The notes under the pieces: generated by a model
What the model was told of the DNA's origin: nothing
Seen by the model: only the letters and a program-made list of their open reading frames with translations
The model's database searches: none
Translations under genes and position numbers: made by a program
Part shown: positions 9,320 to 17,810 of the stretch, one piece after another
Position numbering within the stretch: the stretch's first letter is position 1
How the letters are laid out: every line of letters begins with the position of its first letter
Origin: Hymenobacter profundi
GTDB taxonomy: Bacteria; Bacteroidota; Bacteroidia; Cytophagales; Hymenobacteraceae
NCBI RefSeq assembly: GCF_019334315.1
Contig: NZ_JAHWGL010000018.1
Location: 1-64,000 of the forward strand
Length of the DNA stretch: 64,000 nt
Reading direction: 5' to 3'

Positions 9320-9969
9320 AAAACGTACTAATACTAGGCGGGCAGGGTAATGCCTCCGTTATTGGCAATGCCATATTGGATGCGGCCCAGCGGGGTAGCC
9401 AGGAATACCAGTTTTGCGGCTACGTAAACGACCGGGACGGTTGCGAAGAAATAGAAGGCTACCCCGTGAAGGGCGGGCTTCAGGACATTCCGCGTCTGCT
9501 GGAAGAAGGCTACTATTTCCTCAACACGATTTATAAGATAGACGGGCAGCGCGAGCGAATTGCGTTGTTCGAGTCGCTGAACATACCGGATGACCGGCTC
9601 GCTACCTTCGTGCACCCGACGGCTTATATCGCCGCCAACGTAGAGTTGGGGCCGGGGTGCGTGGTGATGCCCCACGCCATTATCTCGACCAGCGTGAAGC
9701 TGGGCAAGTGCACCCGCGTGATGATTGGGGCCATTGTCAGTCACAATTGCACCATTGGCGCCCACACGTTTGTGGCGGCCGGCTCTTGCTCGGGCTCCAA
9801 CTTGCAGGTAGGCGAAGGCGTGCACATCAGCATGAACGCCACGGTGCGGGAGTTTCTGACCATCGGCAATTACTCTACCCTGGCCATGGGCAGTGTGCTG
9901 CTGAAGGATGTAGGCGAGCTGGAAATCTGGGCCGGTAACCCAGCTAAAATGCTGCGCAATGCACAGTGA
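9316..9969 (+). CDS. NeuD/PglD-family sugar O- or N-acyltransferase (left-handed beta-helix)
   Basis: 217 residues. Residues 1-95 form a Rossmann-like N-terminal domain (VLILGGQGNASVIGNAIL) typical of PglD/NeuD proteins. Residues about 100-217 show the hexapeptide-repeat pattern of a left-handed beta-helix (VHPTAYIAANVELGPGCVV, TIGAHTFVAAGS) and end with WAGNPAKMLR. Family knowledge: trimeric enzymes that acetylate an amino group or hydroxyl of UDP- or CMP-activated amino sugars with acetyl-CoA. The conserved catalytic His is probably in ISHNC-like VSHNCTIG. It is coupled on both sides: a 4-bp overlap with WbqC and an 11-bp overlap with the glycosyltransferase. Confidence 0.88.
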   Translation: MKNVLILGGQGNASVIGNAILDAAQRGSQEYQFCGYVNDRDGCEEIEGYPVKGGLQDIPRLLEEGYYFLNTIYKIDGQRERIALFESLNIPDDRLATFVHPTAYIAANVELGPGCVVMPHAIISTSVKLGKCTRVMIGAIVSHNCTIGAHTFVAAGSCSGSNLQVGEGVHISMNATVREFLTIGNYSTLAMGSVLLKDVGELEIWAGNPAKMLRNAQ

Positions 9970-10939
9970 GGTGCCGCTGGTAAGCGTGCGGGTCATTACC
10001 TACAACCACGGGCGCTTTCTGCGGGAGTGCCTGGATGGGATTATGGCCCAGGAAACGTCCTTCCCCTTTGAAGTGGTAATCGGGGAAGATTGCAGCACCG
10101 ACAACACCCGCCAGATTTGCCAGGAGTTTCAGGCGCGTTACCCTGATACCATCAGGCTGCTGCTGCACGCGCAAAACGTAGGTGCGCAGGCCAACGCCCG
10201 GCTGGCCCGCGAGGCCTGTGCCGGCAAATACATTGCGTTCTGCGAGGGTGATGACTACTGGACCGACCCCACCAAGCTCCAGCAGCAGGTAGACTTCCTG
10301 GAGGCAAATCCGGCCTACGTGCTGTGCTTCCACAACTGCTGGATGAAGTTTGAGCAGCAGCCAGACCGGGAAATGGAGCTGTTTCATGACTACACCAAAG
10401 CCGACTACGCCATTCCGGACCTCATTGGAAAGTGGCTTATCCCTACTGCTTCCGTTGTATTTCGCAACCACCTCTTCACCGAGTATCCCGAGTGGCTGCG
10501 CAACGCGGTGGTAGGCGACACACCCTTTTATATTCTACTAGCTTCTTTTGGCTCGCTGAAACTAGTACCAGGTATTATGGCTGTATACCGTCGGCACGAT
10601 GGGGGCGCCACTAACTTGCTACACGGATATCGCTACTGGGAGCGTATGATAGAATTGTATTGTGCTATAAATGAACATTTTAAACATCGGTACAGTAAAG
10701 AGATAATACCCGTTCTAAAGTGGTTTCACTACAAGCTAACTCAACTGGCCTTGCAAGACAACGACTTTGAAAAATATCGACATTATGCACAGCGCTCTTT
10801 GCTCTTTAACACAAAGATGTTGCTACGTTACCAGCATATCGGCATATTTCACTATCGTATTGCTTTCATGGGCCTGACAGCTATAAGTCCTCTATTTTTC
10901 AAAGTACGTGTCCAGCGACAAGTGCAAAATAAAGCGTAA
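9959..10939 (+). CDS. Glycosyltransferase family 2
   Basis: 326 residues with a GT-A fold. VSVRVITYNHGRFLRECLDG is the nucleotide-binding start, GEDCSTDNT carries the first acidic motif, and EGDDYW (residues 96-101) is the metal-binding motif of this subgroup. It probably adds one sugar to the lipid-linked repeat unit on the cytoplasmic face of the membrane. The 3' third (from about 10600) is visibly richer in A/T and in AT-ending codons than the 5' two thirds, so the gene may be a mosaic. It is the last gene of the cassette; the next gene is convergent. Confidence 0.88.
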   Translation: MHSEVPLVSVRVITYNHGRFLRECLDGIMAQETSFPFEVVIGEDCSTDNTRQICQEFQARYPDTIRLLLHAQNVGAQANARLAREACAGKYIAFCEGDDYWTDPTKLQQQVDFLEANPAYVLCFHNCWMKFEQQPDREMELFHDYTKADYAIPDLIGKWLIPTASVVFRNHLFTEYPEWLRNAVVGDTPFYILLASFGSLKLVPGIMAVYRRHDGGATNLLHGYRYWERMIELYCAINEHFKHRYSKEIIPVLKWFHYKLTQLALQDNDFEKYRHYAQRSLLFNTKMLLRYQHIGIFHYRIAFMGLTAISPLFFKVRVQRQVQNKA

Positions 10940-11035
10940 TAAAAGGCCTGGAATGCTCTGAAAGCAGTGATAGTCAGGACTAACTTTCATTGCTAGAGCT
11001 GACCTCAGGTTTCGACCTGCTTTTACGTCCATAAA

Positions 11036-11674
11036 CTACCGCTTGCGCACTAGCAGGAGCCCGTCGCGCAAGGGTAGGAACACGTTTTCCACCCGCTCGT
11101 CCTGCTGCACCTTATCGTTGAAGGCACGCACGGCCCAGGCGTCTTTGTCGCCGGCCTTGATGGGGTAGGAGGATAGGACCTTGCCGCTCCAGAATACGTT
11201 GTCGATCAGGATAAAACCGCCCGGCCGTACTTGTGGGAGCACCAGCTCGTAATAGGCGTCGTTATTGATTTTATCGGCGTCGATAAACACCATATCCCAC
11301 TCGCCGGGTAGGGTAGGGAGTATTTCCAGCGCTTTTCCGATGTGCAGGTGTACTTGGTTGCTGAGGCCGGCCTCGGCCACGTAGCGCCGAATGCGAGTTT
11401 CCAGCTCGGGGTTTTGCTCCACGGTGTGCAGCTCGCCGTCGGCGGGTAGGCCCTCGGCCAGGCAGAGAGCCGAGTAGCCCGTAAACGTGCCCAGTTCCAG
11501 CACCCGCTGCGGCCGGATCATGTGGCTGAGCATACTCAGCAACCGGCCCTGCAAGTGGCCTGACAGCATCCGGGGAGCCAGCACCTGCACGTGTGTTTCG
11601 CGGTTGAGGCGAGCTAGCAAAGGCGTTTCGGGGGAGGTGTGGGCTTCGGCGTAGAGGTCGGTTTCGTCGGTCAT
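11036..11674 (-). CDS. SAM-dependent O-methyltransferase (caffeoyl-CoA/catechol type)
   Basis: 212 residues from the ATG at 11674; a longer upstream open frame is only a shadow inside the DUF4184 gene. LELGTFTGYSAL (residues 59-70) is SAM motif I, FIDADK (130-135) and LIDNV (156-160) carry the conserved metal-binding Asp/Asn residues of the class I, Mg-dependent O-methyltransferase family. Substrates in bacteria are usually unknown small phenolics. The start overlaps the DUF4184 stop by 4 bp (ATGA), so the two are translationally coupled. Confidence 0.88.
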   Translation of the reverse strand: MTDETDLYAEAHTSPETPLLARLNRETHVQVLAPRMLSGHLQGRLLSMLSHMIRPQRVLELGTFTGYSALCLAEGLPADGELHTVEQNPELETRIRRYVAEAGLSNQVHLHIGKALEILPTLPGEWDMVFIDADKINNDAYYELVLPQVRPGGFILIDNVFWSGKVLSSYPIKAGDKDAWAVRAFNDKVQQDERVENVFLPLRDGLLLVRKR

Positions 11675-12438
11675 GAAGAAGGATAGGCGGTTTGCTCGGC
11701 GGGCCAGTCGTTGCGGAGTAGCCGTACGAAGGCCGAAGTAAGCACCACGGCCAGCACACTCGCGCTGATGCTTCCCACCAGCCCCGAAATAATGAAATTC
11801 ATGCCGTAGTGATGGTGGCTGTACCAGGCAAAAATCAGCACAAACATACTGAACAACGTAGCGGTAATCAGCCAGAAAACAGCTTGCTGGCGGGTAGACA
11901 CGCGCGGCGGCCGACGCGTAACCGGCAGCTGCCACACAAACCACAGCACTATCAGCACGCCTACCAGCGACGAGCCGTATTGCAGCCACACAAACAGCGG
12001 CCGGTTGTGCACAGTATCAATCAGAAAGGGGAGTTGGTGGGCAATGCGACCCCGCGTGTGTGTCACGCCATCCCACACCAGGTGCGACCCGGCACCAGTA
12101 ATAATAGCCAGAAGCAAACGCAGACTCCATAGGTTGCTGAGCGGCCAACGCTGGGCGGCAAAGCGCCCAAATCGGCGGCGCAGAAAAACCGGCATGCTGC
12201 GTACTAGCGGCCGTTTCACCAACCCATGAAATAAGCTGGTGAGCACCAGCGCTAAGGGCAAGTCAAGCACAAAAATGCCCACCGTAGAGTGCCCAAACCC
12301 GCCGCCCGGCCGCAGCCGCAGGAAATATTCAAAATCGGGCGACATGCTGCCCAGAATCAGGCCCGTAGCAGACAGCCAGCGGCGGCTTTTATACAGCAGT
12401 GGTACTACAATAGCCGGGTGAGCAAGGGTAAACGGCAT
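11671..12438 (-). CDS. DUF4184 family membrane protein
   Basis: 255 residues from the ATG at 12438; the start is chosen because MPFTLAHPAIVVPL is the characteristic DUF4184 N-terminus, and the longer frame adds an unrelated leader. Six or seven hydrophobic segments and polar signatures (GSMSPDFEYF, GAGSHLVWDGVTH) resemble metal-dependent membrane hydrolases of the YdjM/DUF457 kind, but no activity is established. It lies 54 bp after the SRA gene and is coupled to the O-methyltransferase. Confidence 0.82.
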   Translation of the reverse strand: MPFTLAHPAIVVPLLYKSRRWLSATGLILGSMSPDFEYFLRLRPGGGFGHSTVGIFVLDLPLALVLTSLFHGLVKRPLVRSMPVFLRRRFGRFAAQRWPLSNLWSLRLLLAIITGAGSHLVWDGVTHTRGRIAHQLPFLIDTVHNRPLFVWLQYGSSLVGVLIVLWFVWQLPVTRRPPRVSTRQQAVFWLITATLFSMFVLIFAWYSHHHYGMNFIISGLVGSISASVLAVVLTSAFVRLLRNDWPAEQTAYPSS

Positions 12439-12492
12439 ACAGGCGGAGGGTAGGACAGCAAGGCTGTAATAAGCCCGCAAAGTAACACGCAA

Positions 12493-12933
12493 TCAGGTAG
12501 GGAAGGGGACCAGATGAAATTTCAACACCTGAAAGCCGGCTTTGCCTTGGGCGAAATAATGCTTTGTGACGCGGAATAATCCCTCGTAGCGAAACATCTC
12601 CCTACCCTCGTGCCTCACCTTATGTAGCACCCGTACGGGCCGGCCGGTTTCTTGGCTGCGACGCAGGGCTAGGTTACGCCCTGTCATTTCCTGGTTGGTC
12701 ACCTGTCGACCAGTGCGTAGGTCGCGTCCGCCGCTGCCGGAATAGATGATTTCCTCCTCCGCAAACTCATCATCCTCGTACGCGCCAGCCAGCACAATCG
12801 AGTCAGCGCCTTCGGCTTGCGTGCCGCTTACGCCCGCCCGCCGTGGCCGGTGCATTCCTACCAGCGACAATGCTAAGCGGTTCTCAAATAAGTCGCCCGG
12901 CCGGTAGGAAGCAATGTGGCCGAAAATAGGCAT
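12493..12933 (-). CDS. Stand-alone SRA-YDG domain protein (modified-cytosine reader)
   Basis: 146 residues made of one complete SRA-YDG domain and nothing else. Seen: FGHI at the N-terminus, ENRLALSLVGMHRP (17-30), AGVSG (33-37), GADSIVLAGAYEDD (42-55) with the acidic YEDD that lines the base-flipping pocket in this family, YSGSGGRD (64-71), N87-L88, and YEGLFRV (116-122). Family knowledge: SRA domains flip out and bind 5-methyl- or 5-hydroxymethylcytosine; bacterial versions are usually fused to an HNH nuclease. Here no nuclease domain is fused and none is adjacent, so it may be a reader, a regulator or a remnant. It is the first gene of an apparent SRA-DUF4184-O-methyltransferase run. Confidence 0.88.
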   Translation of the reverse strand: MPIFGHIASYRPGDLFENRLALSLVGMHRPRRAGVSGTQAEGADSIVLAGAYEDDEFAEEEIIYSGSGGRDLRTGRQVTNQEMTGRNLALRRSQETGRPVRVLHKVRHEGREMFRYEGLFRVTKHYFAQGKAGFQVLKFHLVPFPT

Positions 12934-12980
12934 GCTAATAAGTTGGTAAAGGGGTAAAAAGGTGGCTGTCTTAAAACGGC

Positions 12981-13040
12981 TGTCATCCTGAGCTTGCGAA
13001 GGACCTTATCACGCTAGAACGATAGACGTCCTGCCGTGAT
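12981..13040. repeat. Truncated copy of the TGTCATCCTGAGC palindromic repeat
   Basis: It begins TGTCATCCTGAGCTTGCGAA like the full elements at 55606 and 62679 and continues into the central loop, but the right arm breaks off after a few bases. It lies between the M16 peptidase and SRA genes. Confidence 0.7.
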
Positions 13041-13044
13041 CACC

Positions 13045-14277
13045 CTACTCAGGCACGTACTGCAACACGCTCAAGTTATCCTCTCGCAGCACATCGTTGG
13101 CCATATCCAGCAACTCCGTAGCGGTGATAGTGCGCACCCGATCAAAGATTTCGGTGATGGGCTCCACGCGGTTCAGGTCCAGCGTACTCTTGGCGAGGAG
13201 CTGCATCAGGCCGCCGTTGCTTTCTTCGGCCATGGCCAATTGGCCCATGAGCTGCTCTTTGGCAGTGTGTAGCTGCAAGCCGCCGAGCGGCTTTTCACGC
13301 AGCCTTTTCAGTTCCTTTTGCACCAAGCCAATAGTACGGTTTACCTGCTTTTTCTCGGTGCCGAAGTAGATACCGAACATGCCCGTATCGGTGTAAGGCG
13401 AGTAAGTGGAGTCGATGGCGTAGACCAAGCCGAACTTCTCGCGCACACCCAGGTTCAGACGTGAGTTCATGCCGGGACCGCCCAGCACGTTGTTGAGCAG
13501 GAAAAATGGAATCCGGCGGTCATCATCAATAGCATAGGCCGGGCCACCAATGAGGCAGTGCGCCTGCGTGATAGGCTTACGCTCCAGCAGCTCGCGGCGC
13601 TGGTAGCCAGCAAAGCTGGTGCGGGGCCGGTCGCCCAGTTGGGCAGGTAGGGGCGCCAGGTATTTCTCGGCTAGGCGCTTCACCTCCTTAAATGGCAGGT
13701 TACTCACGGAACTGAACACCAGCCGGTCGGTGCGCACATTTTCGCTCAGGAACTGCCGGAAATCAGCCTGCTGGAAGCTGCTCACGCTCTGGCGTGTGCC
13801 TAGGATGTTGTGCCCTAGGGCATGCTGCCCAAAAATTACCTCGTCAAAATCATCAATAATAGCATCGTCGGGCGCGTCGAGGTACATCGACATTTCTTCC
13901 AAGATCACGCCGCGCTCCTTCTCGATTTCTTTCTCAGGGAATACTGAGTGGAAGGTGAGGTCAGTCAGCAGCTCGAAGGCCCGCTCGAAATGCGTGCTGA
14001 GCAGCGAGGCGTAGAAGCAGATTTTTTCCTTGGTGGTGTAGGCATTCAGCTCGCCGCCAACGGTTTCAAGGCGGTTGAGAATGTGGAAGCTCTTGCGGCG
14101 CTCAGTGCCTTTAAAGGCCATGTGCTCCCAGAAGTGCGCTAAGCCCTGCTGCTCGGGGCGCTCATCGCGCGAGCCAATATCAAGCAGAAAGCCGCAGTGC
14201 GCGATTTTAGTGTGAGGTACCTGTTTATGGAGTACCCGAATGCCGTTGGGCAGTTCGAGCAAATCGTAGTCGAGCAT
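13045..14277 (-). CDS. M16-family zinc metallopeptidase (insulinase/processing-peptidase type)
   Basis: 410 residues. The inverted zinc motif HxxEH is intact as HFWEH (His48, Glu51, His52), with the third ligand Glu128 in ERGVILEEMS at the expected distance of 76 residues. GGELNAYTTKEKICFYA is the usual substrate-groove segment, and the C-terminal half is the inactive second M16 repeat (GGPGMNSRLNLGVREKFGLV). No signal peptide is visible, so it is probably cytoplasmic. It is a housekeeping protease in many bacteria; no partner subunit is adjacent. The next gene downstream is separated by a truncated repeat. Confidence 0.9.
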   Translation of the reverse strand: MLDYDLLELPNGIRVLHKQVPHTKIAHCGFLLDIGSRDERPEQQGLAHFWEHMAFKGTERRKSFHILNRLETVGGELNAYTTKEKICFYASLLSTHFERAFELLTDLTFHSVFPEKEIEKERGVILEEMSMYLDAPDDAIIDDFDEVIFGQHALGHNILGTRQSVSSFQQADFRQFLSENVRTDRLVFSSVSNLPFKEVKRLAEKYLAPLPAQLGDRPRTSFAGYQRRELLERKPITQAHCLIGGPAYAIDDDRRIPFFLLNNVLGGPGMNSRLNLGVREKFGLVYAIDSTYSPYTDTGMFGIYFGTEKKQVNRTIGLVQKELKRLREKPLGGLQLHTAKEQLMGQLAMAEESNGGLMQLLAKSTLDLNRVEPITEIFDRVRTITATELLDMANDVLREDNLSVLQYVPE

Positions 14278-14307
14278 TCGTCGGGAAAAGCAGAAAAGTA
14301 GAAAGGC

Positions 14308-14330
14308 AAAAACCCCGGCGGGCCGGGGTA
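14308..14330 (-). terminator. Rho-independent terminator after the GT9 gene
   Basis: Reading the minus strand, a short GC stem (ACCCCGG/CCGGGGT) is followed directly by a T run. It lies between the GT9 stop and the M16 start and would end the GT9 transcript. Confidence 0.6.
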
Positions 14331-14444
14331 GGGGCCGGCCGGGCTACTATAACAGCCAAGCCCGGTGCGTAGTTGCAAAGGTACGTGCTGCATGAGGGCA
14401 ACGTACAAAAAGAGCAACAAAAGCCAACGAAATACGCCGCTGCC

Positions 14445-15530
14445 TTAAGCCCGCATCAACTCGCGATATACCACTTCCTGGGGCGCGACCATACGCTTCA
14501 GCCGTTCTGCCTCGGCCAGTGGGGCCAACAGTTGGGCTGTGCCGATGCCCCGGCCGCACAGAAAATGCGTGAGCGGGCATTGGGCATACCCCGTCACGTC
14601 GCAGGAGCGGCACTCTAGGTCTGCTGCCGACTCCACCACCCAGGCCTGTGGGCTGAGCGGCCCGAAGCCGAAGGTGGGTGCCGTAGAGCAGTACACCGCG
14701 CAGGTAGGCGCCGCCACCGCCGAGCACAGGTGCAGCATGGCCGAATCGAGCACGTAGTTGAGTACGGCCCCGCGTAGCAGCGCCGCCGTAGCCAGCACCG
14801 ATAACCGCCCGGCCAGATTAACAACTCCCGAACGGTGGCTACGTGCGGCTAGCTCCGCGCACAAGGCGGCGTCGTCGGTAGTACCTACCAAGTATACTGG
14901 GTAGCAGGAGGGTAGGGCGGCCAGCAGCTTCAGCCATTGCTCGGTGGGCAGCTGCCGGGTGCGCTGGTCGGCGCCGGGTGCCAGGCACAAGTAGTTACCC
15001 GACAGCGTATAGGGCATGGCTGCCTCCACATCGGCGAGGGTAGGGTAGAGGCGTGGCAGCGTGAGGGGCGTGTAGGCGGGTGGAGCCAGCAGTTGCAGGT
15101 TGCGCGCCACCTCGTGCGTATCAGTTGCAATGAAATACGGAACGGCCCGCGTGAAGCCCGTAGATAACGGATTTTTAGTAAATCCAATTCTTTCCTCGGC
15201 GCCAGAAAAAGCGGTTAGCAAGCCTGTGGCTGTAGAGTGCTGTAAATTAATGACCCGGTGGTAGTTAACCGCCCTGATCTGCCGCAGTAGCTGATGGGCA
15301 ACGGGTAGTTTAATCTGTGATTTTTCTACTGTAAGTATCTGATTTATAAAAGGATGATTTTGTAACACATTAGTGTGTTCTTGCTGAATCAATACATCTA
15401 AAATACTGGTTGGTTCTATCAGGCGAAGGTATTCGATTAGAGCTGTGAGCAGAATAACATCAGCTAACGAGCCAGTTTGAATAAGTAGGGTAGAGCGGTT
15501 AGGGAGCATTGCTGTATCGGAAAAAGCCAA
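14445..15530 (-). CDS. Glycosyltransferase family 9 (heptosyltransferase-like)
   Basis: 361 residues; an alternative ATG at 15509 (MLPNRSTLLIQTG) would fit the family start better. Seen: a GT-B N-terminal domain, LCLAPGADQRTRQLP as the start of the nucleotide-sugar domain, and a C-terminal cysteine cluster (CRSCDVTGYAQCP, FLCG) that also occurs in the other GT9 in this window. Family knowledge: ADP-heptose:LPS heptosyltransferases of LPS core synthesis. The usual strong DTGPMHLA motif appears as LDSAMLHLCSAV, so donor specificity may differ. The 5' third is AT-richer than the 3' part. Confidence 0.82.
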   Translation of the reverse strand: MAFSDTAMLPNRSTLLIQTGSLADVILLTALIEYLRLIEPTSILDVLIQQEHTNVLQNHPFINQILTVEKSQIKLPVAHQLLRQIRAVNYHRVINLQHSTATGLLTAFSGAEERIGFTKNPLSTGFTRAVPYFIATDTHEVARNLQLLAPPAYTPLTLPRLYPTLADVEAAMPYTLSGNYLCLAPGADQRTRQLPTEQWLKLLAALPSCYPVYLVGTTDDAALCAELAARSHRSGVVNLAGRLSVLATAALLRGAVLNYVLDSAMLHLCSAVAAPTCAVYCSTAPTFGFGPLSPQAWVVESAADLECRSCDVTGYAQCPLTHFLCGRGIGTAQLLAPLAEAERLKRMVAPQEVVYRELMRA

Positions 15531-16175
15531 CTGTATAGAAAAGCAACTTTATTGGTATAGTGCAAAATGACGGCCAAATTTTATTCCTTCCCTTATAACC
15601 CGTAACATCGATAGGCTATGCGTATTCCTGTTCGGCTTCCAAACTAGCTGGGCAACATGTTGATGCGTGCCGGTTTTATGCTCTCCTTGCGCCCATTTTA
15701 CTCCCTCTACTCATCTGCATTTCGTTACAAAAGCCGAGGTGGCGTCACTGGTGCTACTGCTGTTGCCGGTTGGTGTATCTGCTGTTGTGCATTCTCTGCC
15801 TAAGTCTATGTGGGAAGGAGAAGTGGGCGTTTTAGTCGGTGGCTCCGGCGGCGGCACGGGCCATTTGCTGCCTACTACAACCTGCCTACTTCTTCTGCTA
15901 CCCTATTAGGCGTTGCAAGCGCTGGCGGGCACCGCTTGCAACCCCCACGTGCATGCTCTCCTACTTCCATTTGGCCAGCACCGCGCCGACGAATACCTAG
16001 CACTGCTACCCCACCCGCCCTGCCTTATGCACCTCAGCAATGCCCAACTGGTGGCAGCGGCGTAGCGCTTGCTGGTGGGGTAGGGAATAGCTTTTCGGGA
16101 CAATCGCCGGCTCAATCTGTTAACTTGCTGCGGCGCTATTTTGGCGTCGTCCTCATCTTCTATCCTGTCTTTTCC
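15531..16175. other. 645-bp gap with no convincing gene upstream of aminopeptidase P
   Basis: Open frames here have no recognisable domain. The frame of the downstream peptidase is open back to 15810, but the residues before the ATG at 16176 are low-complexity Pro/Ser/Arg text unlike any protease N-terminus. A short frame (about 15907-16065, encoding segments such as LLLPFGQHRADEYLALLP) looks protein-like in composition and could be the remnant of a lost gene. No repeat or RNA was recognised. Confidence 0.45.
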
Positions 16176-17471
16176 ATGCGCTACGGCCCCATCGACCCAC
16201 AGTTATTCATCGAAAACCGCCGCCATTTCAAGGTCTTATTACCCCCGGCGTCGCTGGCTATTTTCAATGCCAACGACATCATGCCCACCAATGCCGACGG
16301 CACCATGGCGTTTCGGCAAAACAACGATTTGTTCTACCTGTCCGGCGTCGATCAGGAGGAAAGCATCCTGGTAATATTCCCCGATGCCAAGTTGCCGCAG
16401 TACCGCGAAATTCTGTTCCTGCGCGAAACCAGCGAGCATATTTTGGTGTGGGAAGGCTACAAGCTCACCAAAGACCAGGCCCGCCAACAGTCGGGAGTGC
16501 CCACCATCATGTGGCTCGACTCGTTTAAATCGGTGCTGCCGGCCTTGATGAATGAGGCTGAAAATGTGTATTTAAACACCAACGAGCACATTCGGGCTGT
16601 GGTGGAGGTGGAAACTCGCGATGCTCGCTTTGGCAAGTGGTTGCGCGAAGCCTACCCCCTGCATCAGTACCGTCGCGTGGCTCCACTCATGCACCGGCTG
16701 CGCGCTATTAAAAGCGATGAGGAAATCCGGCTGATGCGCCAAGCTGCCGACATCACCGATAAAGCGTTTCGCCGCCTACTGGGCTTTGTGAAGCCGGGCG
16801 TGATGGAATACGAGATTGAGGCCGAAATCTTTCATGAGTTCCTGCGCAATGGCTCGCGCGGGCCAGCCTACAGCAGCATTATTGCCTCGGGCGAAAATGC
16901 CTGCATCCTGCACTACGTCAGCAACGAGCGTGAGTGCAAAGATGGCGATGTGCTGCTAATGGACTTTGGGGCTGAATACGCCAACTACGCCGCCGATTTG
17001 TCGCGCTCCATCCCGGTGAATGGCAAGTTCACCAAGCGCCAGCGCGATGTGTACGAGGCTGTGTTGAGCGTGATGAAGTTTGCCACCTCGCAGCTAGTGG
17101 CTGGCAACAACATTGAGGAGTACCACGCCGCCGTGGGGCGCCGCATGGAGCAGGAGCTGATTAAGCTGGACCTGCTCAACGCCAACGACGTGAAGAACCA
17201 AGACCCCGCCGCGCCCCTGTATAAGAAATACTTTATGCACGGCACCTCTCACTACTTGGGCCTCGATGTGCACGATGTAGGCGATAAATACCGGGTGTTT
17301 GAGCCGGGCATGGTGTATACCTGCGAGCCGGGTATTTACATCCGGGAAGAAGGCCTTGGCATACGCCTGGAAAATGATATTCTCATCACGGAAACCGGCA
17401 ACGATGACCTGATGAAAAACATCCCGTTAGAGGCAGATGATATTGAGCGCCTGATGCAAGCCGGACGCTGA
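16176..17471 (+). CDS. Aminopeptidase P (M24B, Xaa-Pro aminopeptidase)
   Basis: 431 residues from the ATG at 16176 (MRYGPIDPQL). Residues about 1-170 are the aminopeptidase P N-terminal domain (DLFYLSGVDQEESIL). The pita-bread catalytic domain has all five metal ligands: Asp263 (MDFGAEY), Asp274 (AADLSR), His359 (HGTSHYLGLDVHD), Glu384 (CEPGIYI) and Glu399 (IRLEND). It removes N-terminal residues that precede proline in a di-manganese reaction in the cytoplasm. It is a single gene, followed by a hairpin at 17498-17541. The start is well supported because it matches the usual family N-terminus. Confidence 0.93.
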   Translation: MRYGPIDPQLFIENRRHFKVLLPPASLAIFNANDIMPTNADGTMAFRQNNDLFYLSGVDQEESILVIFPDAKLPQYREILFLRETSEHILVWEGYKLTKDQARQQSGVPTIMWLDSFKSVLPALMNEAENVYLNTNEHIRAVVEVETRDARFGKWLREAYPLHQYRRVAPLMHRLRAIKSDEEIRLMRQAADITDKAFRRLLGFVKPGVMEYEIEAEIFHEFLRNGSRGPAYSSIIASGENACILHYVSNERECKDGDVLLMDFGAEYANYAADLSRSIPVNGKFTKRQRDVYEAVLSVMKFATSQLVAGNNIEEYHAAVGRRMEQELIKLDLLNANDVKNQDPAAPLYKKYFMHGTSHYLGLDVHDVGDKYRVFEPGMVYTCEPGIYIREEGLGIRLENDILITETGNDDLMKNIPLEADDIERLMQAGR

Positions 17472-17497
17472 TACAGCGCTATCACCAGCGTTCAACT

Positions 17498-17541
17498 GAA
17501 ATTCCCGCCGTGCTGCCAACGTGTAGCATGACGGGAATTTT
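17498..17541 (+). terminator. Probable terminator after aminopeptidase P
   Basis: A 17-bp imperfect stem (GAAATTCCCGCCGTGCT against AGCATGACGGGAATTTT) with a 10-base loop and a T-rich end. The rest of the 339-bp gap up to the OmpA gene is AT-rich and holds no gene; a promoter for that gene is expected but not recognised. Confidence 0.5.
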
Positions 17542-17810
17542 AATTTCTGATCGGAGTTTCTGAGGCTCTGTTTGTTATATTCAATGAATAAAATATATTT
17601 TTTTATGCTGGGAAATAAGGCCTAAAATGCGGTCGATTTGCTTGAAAATGGGCTTTATAGGGTAGTAAATCAGTGTAGGGTATACGTGACCGAATACGCA
17701 CTTACTACAACTTTATTCTCCCTAGAACGGTATAGGCAGCATATTCCGCCTCATACTCTCTCCCATATTGAGCGGATCTACTACAAGTTTTACCCAATTT
17801 TTTCTCTTCT

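Noticed and set aside
9334..9996. 220-codon antisense frame opposite the acyltransferase
   Set aside because: A mirror of the hexapeptide-repeat gene with no start context or family pattern.
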